A stretch of 64,000 nucleotides of DNA from Sacculina carcini (lineage: Eukaryota; Arthropoda; Thecostraca; Sacculinidae): assembly GCA_916048095.2 (NCBI GenBank), contig OU696575.1, forward strand, positions 3,877,501 to 3,941,500. Direction: 5' to 3'. Positions within the stretch are counted from its first letter, which is position 1, and each line of letters starts with the position of its first letter. This document shows positions 57,601 through 64,000 of this stretch, piece by piece. The notes under the pieces were generated by a model. The model saw nothing but the letters and a program-made list of their open reading frames with translations, was not told where the DNA came from and did not search any database. A program made the position numbers and the translations under genes.

Positions 57601-60600
57601 AAACCGAACAGTTATATTCTAATTTGGAAACGAAACAGTTCATTTTGGTCATATGGTAGGCGGTAAGGAAATCATCAGAGAAAAATTGAACACACTGTCG
57701 TTAGGAATAGTTTGAGTAATAATAAATACTAATGATATAATAAAAGCAATTGATATTAAAGATCATTCAGTAAAAAAGAGTAAGCCGGCAATTACAGACG
57801 ACATCAGGTCAAGATGAATTATCGTTTATTGTGATATAGTTGTTCACGGCGTTCAATTACGCGCTAGTGGAAACATACATATGTGTATCCGTAACCTTGT
57901 GCATTTGTGTAGATAGTTATGTATAAGAGCTTGCGTTTATGCCTGAGAGTCAGCATAGACAGGGAAATTGTACAACTACTCATCAAAATACAAGCCAATT
58001 GTCTTAAAAGCTAGAGGCAGGGTCAGCATAGATGAATTCTGAAATATGGTATTCAAGACGCGTTTACTGATTAATGTAGAAACGTCGAGTTGTCCCAGGC
58101 AAAATTGGCAGACTAACAAACGGCAATCATCGACAGAGCGGAGATAACAAGGGATAATGATCGAGCTTATTGCCAAAGTGGAAGGTCTGAAAATGAGGAC
58201 AAACAAAACTGAAAATCGTAGCCGTAAATTAACTGTTCGCCGCACGGGTCAAAGTTTTTGAACACTGAAAGCACAATGCTGCCTCTATAATAGGTCTCCC
58301 CAAAGAGGACATGCAGTGCTTGCTAGCCCATACGGTGTCCCCAGTCAATGAAACAAAACGAAAAACGTGAAAAAACAAAAATCCAAAAGACAAAATCATG
58401 ATGGATTCAGTGTGAAAACAATACAACAACGTGATAATTCAGCCAAATCAAAGAGCCCACCGTCCCAGACGACACCGCCGCTCTGTCCACAATGAGTTTA
58501 CGGGCGGAATAATTTCCACCTAACAATCGGTGACGGTGACGGTTCATGATTACGACACTTCACCAAGCGTATCGCACGGAATATTGTACTTTATTTGGTC
58601 ACCAAGTTTCCACCGTGCATATTGAAAACACATTTCCATGCTTGGCAGAGGTATAAAACTGCTCAGATACCCCTCATATTTTTACACATTCATTCTTCAG
58701 ATATTCAGACTTGGTATCCCCTCATTTAATAAAAACTGAATAGGGAAGACCAACAAATGAAATGTACGTCTCACCTATCAAAAAATAACGAGATGAGAAA
58801 AAACGACTTCAGTGAAAATTCGCTAAATTGTTCAATGAGTTAATTGAAAAATCACCGAGTGCACATACTTCATACTCATTCAGACCAAACAAGCATGAGA
58901 ATCGCACAGACCAGCCTAAAAAAGAGCATGTTTGAAGCCTCAACCCTGCCTCAATTTGAGCGAAAAACCCGACTCCAAGCTCATAAGCATCGTTCACAAT
59001 TGTTCCCGTCTGACACAAAAGTCAGAGAACTGCTTCTTACAAACTGCTTAAAAACAAATTTTCCTTCATGAAAAATTAAGCATAAGAGCCATTCAACTTG
59101 AATCACACACCAGCACTCAGCACAACAACACGAACAACATAGGCACTGCGGTATAATTCTGTATGAGTGCATGAACATAATCTGCGAGATCCCCTGGAAT
59201 AGTGAACGTGATGCAATCATAAAGAAAAAAGAATCGAATACTGTTCAACCTACATACCGGTTGAGAGTAGACTGTTTTATGTTCGTAAGCCATCACATGT
59301 AGCACTCATCCACCTGTTCACCACACATGCCACACAAACACTCGACCGCACACAGCACGCAACTACAACCTTCGCTACGAGTGCACACACACTTGCACAC
59401 AAACACACACTCACATATACACATACGCACACACACAAATACAATACATTCATAAGTCGCGATAAATGCCTTAGTAGATATTCTTAAACACACGCAAAAC
59501 TAGTGACATATTTCAGCATAACTATCCGACATCATTTGTATAGGTGAGACCACATCTGCACAGGTGATTGAGACATGATAAAGCGCAGGACGCATACGCT
59601 AACATTAGACTCCGCCAAAAAGCGATAGCGAAGACGCCACTGCATACTCACACTGCGACCGTGTCAACACACGCGCACGCATATCAAGCCCAGGACTTGG
59701 GGCAGGGAATGTCAGCAAGCACGGGGCGGGGCGGGATAATGCAGTGCGATGTGCGATGTGTGATTGTGGGAGCGAGGTGTGCGCGATTTTGAGTGCGTTC
59801 CAAGTGGAATCGAATAATTGTGAAGTGAGTGGAGGCGATGCAACTTACCTTGCACCAAATTGTCTTCATGCAGAGCGAAACGAATCAGAAGAGTTTGGCA
59901 TATAAATATAAATATAAGTTTTTCCAAATATCTACCTTGTCTTTATCTATTATATGGTGAATATAGGCAAAGATCGTCACATAACGCATTGTTACATGCC
60001 GTCAAAATATTTGACAATAATGAAACAATAATATTTCTCTAATATACGCTACTTAATTATCAGAAATTAATTGAAGCACTGCATATTCAGACATTAGAAG
60101 TGATTACACTTACGTCAACAGTCTTACAGACGTGATACCATGAAATACAATGAATTAGTGTAAGCGAACGTAAAAGCACAATGAATCTGAAGCATATGAG
60201 AGCGCAGTGCATTTGTCAGCACTTACCGTCTGCTCAAATAAGATTTGTTAGTTCAGTTCTGAACGAGTACAACAGATATGGTGATACCTCCATCGCAGAT
60301 TTACCATAGGGCGAACATATTCCAAACTTCTAAAAAGAAGACACCTGTTCACACGAGGTTCGTGCGCGCGAAAAATTGAGCTTTTTATTGAAAAATACAT
60401 CTTTTATAGGCCTAATGTTTCAACTGGCCTTTTTAAGCCAAATGTTTCATCTCATCTTTTTTGGGCGAAATGTTGGAAATATCGGGCATTTGAAGGATTT
60501 TACAAAAAGAACCCGGACAGCCCCAAAAAGGACATCTCTGAGGAAAACAGGACGTATGGTCACTCTAATCTAACAAGTAGAATTCGTGAAGCTGCTTGAG

Positions 60601-63165
60601 AGGTTATTCAACATAAACGTGCTAGTGAAGAAAAACATGTATAAAATACCAGCCGCACTTTGCACAATCAAAAACCCACTGCAACGTCGCTGTCTTCAGG
60701 CTCTCAGGGTCTAGCTGTTTTATACAGGGCCAATTCCAGTCAGCTAGAACATTATATATTATGTGGTGTTAATTAATTGTAAGCTCGAGCAATGACTGGT
60801 TGCGAGACGAGATTCTGGCATGTGATCGACAAAATCACTGGACAAAAACGAACTAAACCTAATTTCATTGCAGCCGTCAACACCTCAAAACTGCGGCCGA
60901 ATAACAACTACAGAGCTTACGGTGGACAGTGTGCAAATTGACATGTGTAAACTTGATGCTCTTGCGCAGATGCTCATCCAATTTCCCAATGAAATAATTG
61001 ATCAAGGAGGGTTTGCAAGCCGTCTTCTGCAATTGTGACGGTACCGAAGCAAAATAACAACTCAGCATTGTCTAACTAAAACAGCACAACACTAATGACT
61101 GCAGCCACAAGACTTTGCAACAAGGTACTGTTGAAACGTATCAGAGACCGATTGGACGTGTTGCTGTATCCAAGACTGCTCACTCAGAAAGGAGCCACTG
61201 TCTGTCTGGTATTGCACGACATCTCGAAAACATTCGACAGCACAAATGGAGCAGCACTGTTACAACTCTGGTTTTACTCTGGTGTTGTGAATCCGAGTCA
61301 TTGGGCCGGTCAATTAATTCCTATTCCAACACTGAAACACATGTTCGTACCCGCGATGGACCTACTCAGAAATTCAGAACAACATCTGGATGACTGCATT
61401 TGCATCCAATACATTCGCTGTTCAGATAGAATATCTAATCAACTCTATTGTCGACTTTATTGCCTCTCTTTCAGTTCTTTCAGTAACTAAGTTTCACTCG
61501 AGCTCATTCTACACTGGTTTTCACAAGTCTAACTTTGAACATCAAAATCATTTTACGAAATCAAATCTCCACTTCCAGATCGTTATGTGACCCTCTACTG
61601 ATTTCGTGTAGCATGTGTATTGAATACTGTATTCTACACGAAACGATAGGTAAACGAAAATATAAAAATACAAACGAAGTTATAACAAACCTTTTTTAAT
61701 ATATATTCATTCATACAACTCCTTTAAGAGGATTAAGCAAAACTACGTTTTTCAAGAAAATATAATGCATATGTTAAACATATAATTTCTTTTAAAAAAT
61801 TACAGGAATCCTCGCACTCCCTAGGATACAGGCTGCACCCACTAGGAACCAGGCCGCATCCACTAGGATCCAGGCCGCATCCACTAGGATCCAGGCCGCA
61901 TCCACTAGGATACAGGCCGCATCCACTAGGATACAGGCCGCATCCACTAGGATACAGGCCGTATCCACTAGGATACAGGCCGCATCCACTAGGATACAGG
62001 CCGCATCCACTAGGATACAGGCCGCATCCACTAGGATACAGGCCGCATCCACTAGGATACAGGCTGCATCCACTAGGGGTGCGAGCAACCCCGGTTAAGA
62101 AACCCTGTATTAAAGTATTGCGAGCTATCGTGTTTCACAGAAATTAAACATACTTCATCCGCTTTTCATACGAATTCATATAATGATATGTCCCCACACA
62201 AGCTCACAACGGTATTTGACAAGAAATGTACCACATATCACATTACATACACTACTGAACAGCAAACACGTACTTATTGACAACAAAACAGAAGACTTGC
62301 AAATCCGAAAATTATTTACACACTATATTTATATATATACAAAAGCACAGGGTTAAAGAAACCAGTTTCGGGGCCAAGGGACGAAGTGCAGGGCTGAATC
62401 CCCCAGAAAATGTGTCAATTCCCCTGAGCTTCCCAGAAATTCTGACCATGAAAATGTCGAGGGTAGTTCCTGATGTTTGGTAGGGTGAGCATACGTCCTC
62501 TTTTTCCCGGCCATGTCCTGTTTTGGGGACTTTCCGGACTGCCCGGGTTCTTTCTGTAAAATCCTTCAAATGTCTGGGGTTTATATAGTTTGAGTAGATA
62601 AATTCGATATACTCAGAGACCCGTGAGAGAATAATGGTTTAGTCATTGTCTAAAAAAATCAATTAATAAAAAATCAATGTGGCACATAATAGTCATATTT
62701 TCAATAAGCCATTTTTTACATAAAGGAATATATTTTCAACAAAGCGTTCAATTGTTATGTGCGCACACAAAAGTATCCTCTTCTAGAGATTCAGAATATG
62801 GTCACCCTACCTTTCGCCAAAACCCCGCATCATATCATATCATATCATCATATCATATCATATTTCCTTTGCCCCCCACCGAAAAAATCCTGGCGCCGCC
62901 AGCGAGACAAACACTGCAAACGTGCTGAAATGGAAAAGACAGTCTCAGCTGGAATTCATACCTCGTTTTGCAAACGCAAATGAGCACAAATACGTGAGTG
63001 CATACTAGACCATACACATACAGTGCGCCTGTGGCGGCAAAAACTAACCAGTCTTTCGGTGACGGGTTCCTCGAGAACCTCGTTGAGAACCACAGGGTCG
63101 CGAGGGTCGGAGCCGCAATCCTCCTGCTGGTCGCCAACGGACAGCGCGCGTAACTTCTCAAAGTT
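33408..63165 (-). CDS. TJP1: Tight-junction scaffold ZO (TJP/polychaetoid MAGUK), multi-exon
   Basis: Seventeen exons with consistent phases total 3,639 nt including the stop. ZO proteins link claudins, JAM and actin at cell junctions. Order along the protein (counting from the short start at 59869, about 1,180 residues): PDZ1 about 13-100 ([18 protein letters not shown]), PDZ2 about 125-200 ([20 protein letters not shown]), Ser/Thr linker to 376, PDZ3 about 380-462 ([18 protein letters not shown]), SH3 about 465-550 ([15 protein letters not shown]), U5/hook with [12 protein letters not shown] and an Arg-rich loop [16 protein letters not shown], then GUK about 595-772 ([54 protein letters not shown]). 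The tail is disordered with [16 protein letters not shown] has no kinase-type P-loop, as in other ZO proteins. It ends without the ZU5 domain of vertebrate ZO-1. Introns hold most of the repeats listed here. Confidence 0.92.
33886..34211. mobile_element. hAT-like MITE, CAGTGGTTCTCAACC family
   Basis: Left TAGTGATTCCCAGTCCCTGGG, right AAAAGGTTGAGAACCACC. The flanks GATTTAGA and GATTTGAA agree at 6 of 8. AT-rich interior with a short TA run at about 34112. Confidence 0.65.
34490..34935. repeat. Minisatellite of 30-bp units
   Basis: Tandem units containing GAGAGTGTAAATGTATG and TATATGTGTATGT, about 14 copies with variants. Preceded by GT repeats (34328-34350). Lies in a ZO intron. Open frames on both strands are a by-product. 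Confidence 0.9.
35005..35222 (-). CDS. TJP1: ZO exon, disordered tail
   Basis: Acceptor CATTGATGTCACAG, donor AG|GTAGCA. Encodes [40 protein letters not shown]. Phase 0 in, 2 out. Confidence 0.85.
35802..36185 (-). CDS. TJP1: ZO exon, disordered tail
   Basis: Acceptor TTCTATTGGCACAACAG, donor ATG|GTAAAT. 128 codons, phase 0 both ends, including [20 protein letters not shown]. Ser-, Ala- and Pro-rich. Confidence 0.85.
36762..36797. repeat. Perfect 15-bp hairpin
   Basis: AGGCGCGCGTGGGAC and its exact reverse complement, separated by 6 nt (36777-36782). A diverged inverted copy with an 11-bp stem is at 22787-22821, with shared outer sequence TCTTGT and GTGGTGTG. Probably part of an unnamed mobile element. 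Confidence 0.7.
36922..36950. repeat. (CA)n microsatellite
   Basis: About 14 CA units in the ZO intron before exon 37067-37330. Confidence 0.9.
37067..37330 (-). CDS. TJP1: ZO exon, start of disordered tail
   Basis: Acceptor GTGTGCGTGCGTGTGCGTGACAG, GT-rich; donor CCA|GTAAGC. Encodes [39 protein letters not shown] and a Ser/Pro-rich end. DDYLFPMS recalls arthropod polychaetoid just after the GUK. Confidence 0.88.
37353..37540 (+). mobile_element. 3' end of the 48.8-kb-type LINE
   Basis: The frame [20 protein letters not shown] ends WKRDGTARA and a stop, matching the tail of the LINE at 48800-53060. The stop is followed by CATATCCTGTAGAACAACTAGG and then tandem ACAACTAGGTGAGT units, a short-repeat 3' terminus typical of CR1-like elements. 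Confidence 0.75.
37720..38192. mobile_element. TA-flanked MITE, CAGTAGACCCTTGTTTTACGC termini
   Basis: Left TAGTAGACCCTCGTTTTACG, right GCGTAAAACAAGGGTCTACTG; TA at 37718-37719 and 38193-38194. CGCGTAAAA motifs recur inside both arms. Pogo/Tigger-like by terminus and target site. Confidence 0.85.
38730..38815 (-). mobile_element. Short repeat shared with 63330-63420
   Basis: GGTACATGGGGCCACCGCAG and following sequence are the reverse complement of the block ending CGATGCGGTGGCCCCATGTAC at 63330-63420, which is part of a LINE 3' end. Confidence 0.55.
38889..39063 (-). CDS. TJP1: ZO exon, GUK end
   Basis: Acceptor GTATGGCGCACAG just after a long GT tract on the sense strand; donor AAG|GTGTGC. 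Encodes [40 protein letters not shown] and [10 protein letters not shown], matching KSARKLYERSHKL and VWVSEGK of ZO-1. Confidence 0.93.
39079..39222. repeat. (CA)n followed by (GT)n
   Basis: CA array to about 39143, a 25-bp spacer, then a GT array to about 39222. The two arrays are complementary and could form a long hairpin. On the ZO sense strand they directly precede the acceptor at 39063. Confidence 0.9.
39763..40745. mobile_element. TAGGGCTRTCAA inverted-repeat element, copy 2
   Basis: Left TAGGGCTGTCAAAAGTTAA, right TTTTTTGATAGCCCTA. Flanks CTTATGAT (39755-39762) and TTTATGAT (40746-40753) agree at 7 of 8. Inverted relative to 4079-5168 and about 100 bp shorter. In the ZO intron between exons 38889 and 41057. 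Confidence 0.85.
41057..41270 (-). CDS. TJP1: ZO exon, GUK middle
   Basis: Acceptor GTGTGTGAATGCCAG, donor AA|GTGCGT chosen for phase over a stronger GTGAGT 4 nt downstream. Encodes [20 protein letters not shown] and [20 protein letters not shown]. Confidence 0.9.
41727..42095 (-). CDS. TJP1: ZO exon, SH3 end, hook and GUK start
   Basis: Acceptor CGCTTGCAAACAG, donor CCCC|GTCAGT. Encodes [20 protein letters not shown], the basic loop [20 protein letters not shown], then [20 protein letters not shown]. 369 nt, the GC-richest exon of the gene. Confidence 0.93.
42310..42431 (-). CDS. TJP1: ZO exon, SH3
   Basis: The acceptor GACCGACGTGCAG follows a GT-rich tract on the sense strand; donor TAG|GTGATT. 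Encodes [19 protein letters not shown] and [20 protein letters not shown]. Confidence 0.92.
43060..44030 (+). mobile_element. Degraded CR1-like LINE fragment
   Basis: Plus-strand pieces [20 protein letters not shown], then [17 protein letters not shown] carry the RT active-site motif FADD. About 600 bp further on, [20 protein letters not shown] resembles the 'RGHSKKLxKxR' block near the end of CR1-like RT proteins. Many stops and frame changes; interior partly lost. Confidence 0.65.
44216..44367 (-). CDS. TJP1: ZO exon, PDZ3 end and start of SH3
   Basis: Acceptor TTGGTGGTCACAG, donor AG|GTGCGT. Encodes [20 protein letters not shown], then [24 protein letters not shown] opens the SH3 domain in ZO proteins. 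Confidence 0.93.
44423..44745. mobile_element. hAT-like MITE remnant, GGGTCGC family
   Basis: CCCCTGGGTCGCCACCCAATATTG, GGTTGCTAAGGATTCGTAGA and GGGTCGCGATGCTCAATTTG blocks match 3839 and 33886. The terminal bases have diverged. Confidence 0.55.
45650..45740. repeat. GT-rich microsatellite
   Basis: Impure GT repeat in the ZO intron between 45914 and 44367. Confidence 0.85.
45914..46073 (-). CDS. TJP1: ZO exon, PDZ3 first half
   Basis: Acceptor TACTGTACAG, donor AAG|GTCAGC. Encodes [40 protein letters not shown] and [13 protein letters not shown]. Three consecutive CAGs make the exact acceptor uncertain by one or two codons. Confidence 0.93.
46218..46571. mobile_element. TA-flanked MITE, AACCTCTAGTTGAACGGC family
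   Basis: Left CCGCAAAACCTCTATTCAAG, right TTCTACTAGAGGTGGTGCAG, flanked by TA on both sides. Internal CCGTTCTATTTTTC blocks repeat in each arm. Non-coding; pogo-like. Confidence 0.7.
46642..46696 (-). CDS. TJP1: ZO microexon, 55 nt
   Basis: Acceptor GTGTGCATTGCGCCAG, donor GCT|GTAAGT (strong). Encodes [18 protein letters not shown]. It was sought because the phases of its neighbours (1 out, 2 in) required an exon of length 1 modulo 3; it satisfies both. Confidence 0.75.
47118..47293 (-). CDS. TJP1: ZO exon, linker (b)
   Basis: Acceptor TATTATAACGGCAG, donor CAG|GTAGCT. Encodes [20 protein letters not shown] followed by a Ser/Thr-rich segment and [18 protein letters not shown]. Phase 2 in, 1 out. 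Confidence 0.7.
47300..47440. repeat. AT-rich simple sequence
   Basis: Degenerate AATAAAATA-type repeats upstream of the ZO exon acceptor at 47293. Confidence 0.6.
48150..48483. mobile_element. TA-flanked MITE, second copy of the 46218 family
   Basis: Right end CAACTAGAGGTTATACAG followed by TA is the family terminus; the internal block GGCAATAGCTATGACT also occurs inverted at 46431-46447. The left end has decayed. It ends about 36 bp from the donor of the ZO exon at 48519. Confidence 0.6.
48519..48738 (-). CDS. TJP1: ZO exon, linker between PDZ2 and PDZ3 (a)
   Basis: Acceptor (GT)n-TTTGTGTGCTCTAG, donor AG|GTAACA. Encodes [19 protein letters not shown] and [20 protein letters not shown]. 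Phase 1 in, 2 out; identified by phase and position. Confidence 0.75.
48800..53060 (+). mobile_element. Near-full-length CR1-like LINE, inactive
   Basis: The 5' region (48870-49060) has two similar GC-rich monomers containing CACGAGCGCGTGCTG and GGCGTCGTGTTCGC, probably promoter repeats. ORF1 (about 49226-50147) encodes a long coiled coil ([20 protein letters not shown]) and a basic RRM-like end. ORF2 (about 50190-53000) encodes an AP-type endonuclease ([22 protein letters not shown]) and a reverse transcriptase ([57 protein letters not shown]). ORF2 is interrupted by several stops and at least three frameshifts, one at a run of about 14 G at 50658. The 3' tail resembles 37460-37540. It lies antisense in the ZO intron 48739-53234 and fills nearly all of it. 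Confidence 0.85.
53235..53525 (-). CDS. TJP1: ZO exon, PDZ2 and linker
   Basis: Acceptor TTTTGTGCGTTGCAG, donor CCA|GTGAGC. Encodes [53 protein letters not shown] then a Pro/Ser linker. The binding loop reads FGVTLG. Confidence 0.93.
53925..53990. mobile_element. Fragment of a CCTAGGG hAT-like element
   Basis: GGTTCGCCCCCCTAGGGATG then CGGTAAAGAACCCC resembles the termini around the 21-bp minisatellite at 61805-62107. Confidence 0.45.
54355..54545 (-). CDS. TJP1: ZO exon, PDZ1 end and start of PDZ2
   Basis: The acceptor follows a run of about 39 GT units ending in CAG on the sense strand. Donor AAG|GTCGGT. Encodes [39 protein letters not shown] and the PDZ2 first strand [13 protein letters not shown]. 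Confidence 0.93.
54549..54628. repeat. (CA)n microsatellite
   Basis: About 39 pure CA units, abutting the acceptor of the ZO exon at 54545 (GT on the sense strand). Confidence 0.95.
55235..55407 (-). CDS. TJP1: ZO exon, PDZ1 first half
   Basis: Acceptor GTGTGTGCGCATGTGCAG, donor ACA|GTGAGC. Encodes [20 protein letters not shown], then [20 protein letters not shown] and [21 protein letters not shown] is the ligand carboxylate-binding loop. Near-identical to the vertebrate ZO-1 PDZ1 pattern. Confidence 0.95.
55987..57275 (+). mobile_element. TA-flanked element carrying a broken piggyBac-type transposase
   Basis: Outer ends CAGTGGTACCTTGGAATACG and CGTATTCCAAAGTGTCACTG are inverted copies, each next to TA (55985-55986, 57276-57277), a Tc1/mariner-type target. 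Inside, 56190-57070 encodes piggyBac (PGBD) transposase pieces: [18 protein letters not shown] with the second catalytic Asp, [17 protein letters not shown], then FMGGVDLMD with the third catalytic Asp, and [12 protein letters not shown]. The coding sequence has several stops and frame changes and lacks the N-terminal third. CTCGTATTCTAATTTAC-type repeats fill the right arm. PiggyBac elements normally use TTAA, so this is either a nested remnant or an unusual combination. Confidence 0.75.
57460..57501. mobile_element. Right end of a CAGTGGTTCTTAACC hAT-like MITE
   Basis: GGGGTTCGACCGAGCCCAGG then TTAAGAACCACTG is an end of the Charlie-like family; no left end was recognised nearby. Confidence 0.5.
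57502..59848. other. Intron or upstream region of ZO, nothing recognised
   Basis: No conserved frame or repeat end was identified over about 2.3 kb. Short open frames here lack splice or domain support. Confidence 0.5.
59849..59869 (-). CDS. TJP1: Possible alternative first coding exon of ZO
   Basis: ATG followed by six codons (MKTIWCK) and a strong donor AAG|GTAAGT, phase 0. It joins in frame to the PDZ1 exon ([12 protein letters not shown]). The length and the aromatic residue recall the short start of vertebrate ZO-1 before PDZ1. Confidence 0.45.
59870..60304. other. Non-coding stretch upstream of the short ZO start
   Basis: Nothing recognised; it would hold the promoter if the 59849-59869 exon is a genuine first exon. 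Confidence 0.4.
60305..60570. mobile_element. MITE, TAGGGTGACCATA family, copy 1
   Basis: Left CATAGGGCGAACATATTCC, right GACGTATGGTCACTCTAATC. The arms contain ACAAAAAGAACCCGGACAG and AAAACAGGACGTATGG, equivalent to the opposite orientation of 62479-62811. Confidence 0.7.
61090..61500 (+). mobile_element. Fragment of an RTE-like reverse transcriptase
   Basis: The frame [18 protein letters not shown] corresponds to the 'KVxNRILLxRIRPxLDPLL' block of RTE-type RT, and [10 protein letters not shown] to 'D.KAFDS'. There are frameshifts between 61170 and 61200, and the region after 61290 is not recognisable. Confidence 0.5.
61805..62107. repeat. Minisatellite of 21-bp units within hAT-like ends
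   Basis: About 12 copies of CCGCATCCACTAGGATACAGG (21 bp, mostly identical) from 61826 to 62078. Flanks carry AATCCTCGCACTCCCTAGG and GGGGTGCGAGCAACCCCGGTTAAGAAACCCTG, the end of a hAT-like MITE, so the array probably expanded inside it. In frame it would read a 7-residue repeat (ILVDAAC) but it is not considered coding. Confidence 0.9.
62365..62903. mobile_element. CAGTGGCGGC-family MITE split by another MITE
   Basis: GAATCCCCCAGAAAATGTGTC then TTCTGACCATGAAAATGTCG and, after the insertion at 62479-62811, CGCCAAAACCCCGCATCATAT and TCCTGGCGCCGCCAGCG match the order in copies at 2986, 6687 and 14572. The left terminus is not recognisable. An ATCAT microrepeat lies at about 62829-62864. Confidence 0.7.
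62479..62811. mobile_element. MITE, TAGGGTGACCATA family, copy 2, nested
   Basis: Ends GGTAGGGTGAGCATACGTCC and AATATGGTCACCCTACC are inverted. It is flanked by TTT on both sides; removing it and one TTT restores ATGTTTCGCC, which is the sequence of an uninterrupted sister copy at 14779-14786. The 3-bp duplication would suit PIF/Harbinger-type integration, but the superfamily is not established. Confidence 0.8.
63049..63165 (-). CDS. TJP1: Possible ZO N-terminal exon, upstream of PDZ1
   Basis: 117 nt, phase 0 at both ends. Acceptor CCTGTGCCACACAG, donor CTG|GTTAGT. Encodes [35 protein letters not shown] and TERL. It joins in frame to the PDZ1 exon at 55407. It has no start codon, so further 5' exons would lie outside the window. 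Not conserved in my memory of the family; it could belong to another gene. Confidence 0.5.
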
Positions 63166-63329
63166 CTGTGTGGCACAGGAAGTACCAGGTACCAGGACAG
63201 GCGCACGACCACCAGTATTAAACGTGCTGAAGCTCTGGTGTCTGAAAAATACAACATTGAATTTAATGTCGAGTCGACAACAAAGGTACACGGCGGTAGT
63301 CTTCCTATTATAGCTGTAAAATATGATAT

Positions 63330-63510
63330 TATAATTATTATTATTATAGGCAAATCAAGTGATATGGGAAGAGTGCAAGCACTATTACCACGATGCGGTG
63401 GCCCCATGTACTGGAAGCTGCCAAAAGATATAAGGACTTTGATAAATACGAGTGTAGTTAGAAAAATGAGAGCTCATGAAGAAAGATACAACAACCAAAC
63501 AAAAATGTGA
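63330..63510 (+). mobile_element. 3' coding end of a LINE
   Basis: The frame GKSSDMGRVQALLPRCGG, then MYWKLPKDIRTLINTSVVR matches the C-terminal 'xxWNKLPxxIRx..S...FK' block of CR1-like RT proteins. A related block lies inverted at 38730. Confidence 0.5.
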
Positions 63511-64000
63511 TTTCAAAACAATAAAGGAAAGTGTATATACACAAAAATGTATCATATAATCATAATCACAATCGTAGACAGTCATATAATCACAATCATA
63601 GATAATAAAAATGAGCTTGATAGTCAGGCCCTAACCTAATTTTACAAAACCTCAACTAAGATTCTTCCACTCAACTTTTAACACAAATTATTCCTCCAAT
63701 ACAAATGCAAATAATGGGACTCGTTCAAGAACATGAATCGTGCAGCACAGGCGCAGTGTGGTCTGCAGAACGATACGTCCCTGATAACCAAAATTATCAT
63801 GAAAATTGCAGGGGACAGTCATGGTCGTAGATTCCGGGGGTATGAGGTGTATAACCCCCCCCCCCCACAAATTGGCCAGGGGCACGAATATGCAATTATA
63901 CCCCCGATAATGCTGCTGAGTTCAGTTAATTGGGTATATTATCATCCAAATCAGCATAGTAAAAAATAACAATGCGCGACAAGTATGTGTGTATGCAATT
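63511..64000. other. Non-coding end of window
   Basis: Repeated CATATAATCACAATCATAG motifs near 63560-63605 and a C run at about 63857-63868; nothing else recognised. Confidence 0.5.

Noticed and set aside
61792-62088. Frame of ILVDAAC repeats
   Set aside because: Pure translation of a 21-bp minisatellite inside a MITE.

Overview
This is a piece of an animal (metazoan) nuclear genome. It has spliced genes with GT-AG introns and AATAAA-type poly(A) signals, and it is full of non-LTR retrotransposon remnants, short inverted-repeat DNA transposons (MITEs), CA/GT microsatellites and minisatellites. The base composition looks AT-rich. The repeats and proteins suggest an invertebrate bilaterian, but I cannot name the phylum. 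No bacterial, viral or LTR element was recognised.

Two host genes could be assembled from exons with matching splice phases, both on the minus strand. (1) A tight-junction scaffold of the ZO / TJP / polychaetoid MAGUK family runs from about 63.2 kb down to a stop at 33408, with AATAAA at 33184-33189. Seventeen consecutive exons encode PDZ1, PDZ2, a Ser/Thr linker, PDZ3, SH3, guanylate-kinase-like domain and a disordered tail, about 1,180 residues. The tail stops without the C-terminal ZU5 domain of vertebrate ZO-1. A second possible first exon lies at 59849-59869, and a 55-nt microexon precedes PDZ3. (2) A TADA1 (SAGA subunit, yeast Hfi1/Ada1) orthologue begins at 30094. Seven exons down to 23822 give 286 codons; only the last ~50 codons expected from the family were not found. 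Further minus-strand coding evidence: a 583-nt Ser-rich exon (18349-18931) phase-compatible with a short terminal exon at 17399-17431, and a separate terminal-type exon at 3254-3580. On the plus strand, 10494-12056 is an uninterrupted 520-residue rhodopsin-like seven-helix receptor with unusual TM2 and TM7 motifs.

Region by region: 0-10 kb is almost wholly transposon debris plus one orphan exon. 10.5-12 kb is the receptor. 12-17 kb is non-coding with three hAT-like elements. 17-24 kb holds the Ser-rich exon, a ~900-bp minisatellite of 20-bp units and two abutting TA-flanked elements. 24-30 kb is TADA1 with a tRNA-derived SINE, hAT-like MITEs and a LINE piece in its introns. 33-63 kb is the ZO gene; a roughly 4.2-kb LINE lies antisense inside one intron. 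55-57 kb holds a TA-flanked inverted-repeat element containing a piggyBac-type transposase, and 60-63 kb holds more repeats, one nested precisely inside another.

The strongest general patterns are: many hAT-like MITEs with readable 8-bp target duplications; nested insertions that give a relative order of events; and the UG-repeat character of the sequence just upstream of many 3' splice sites in both minus-strand genes.
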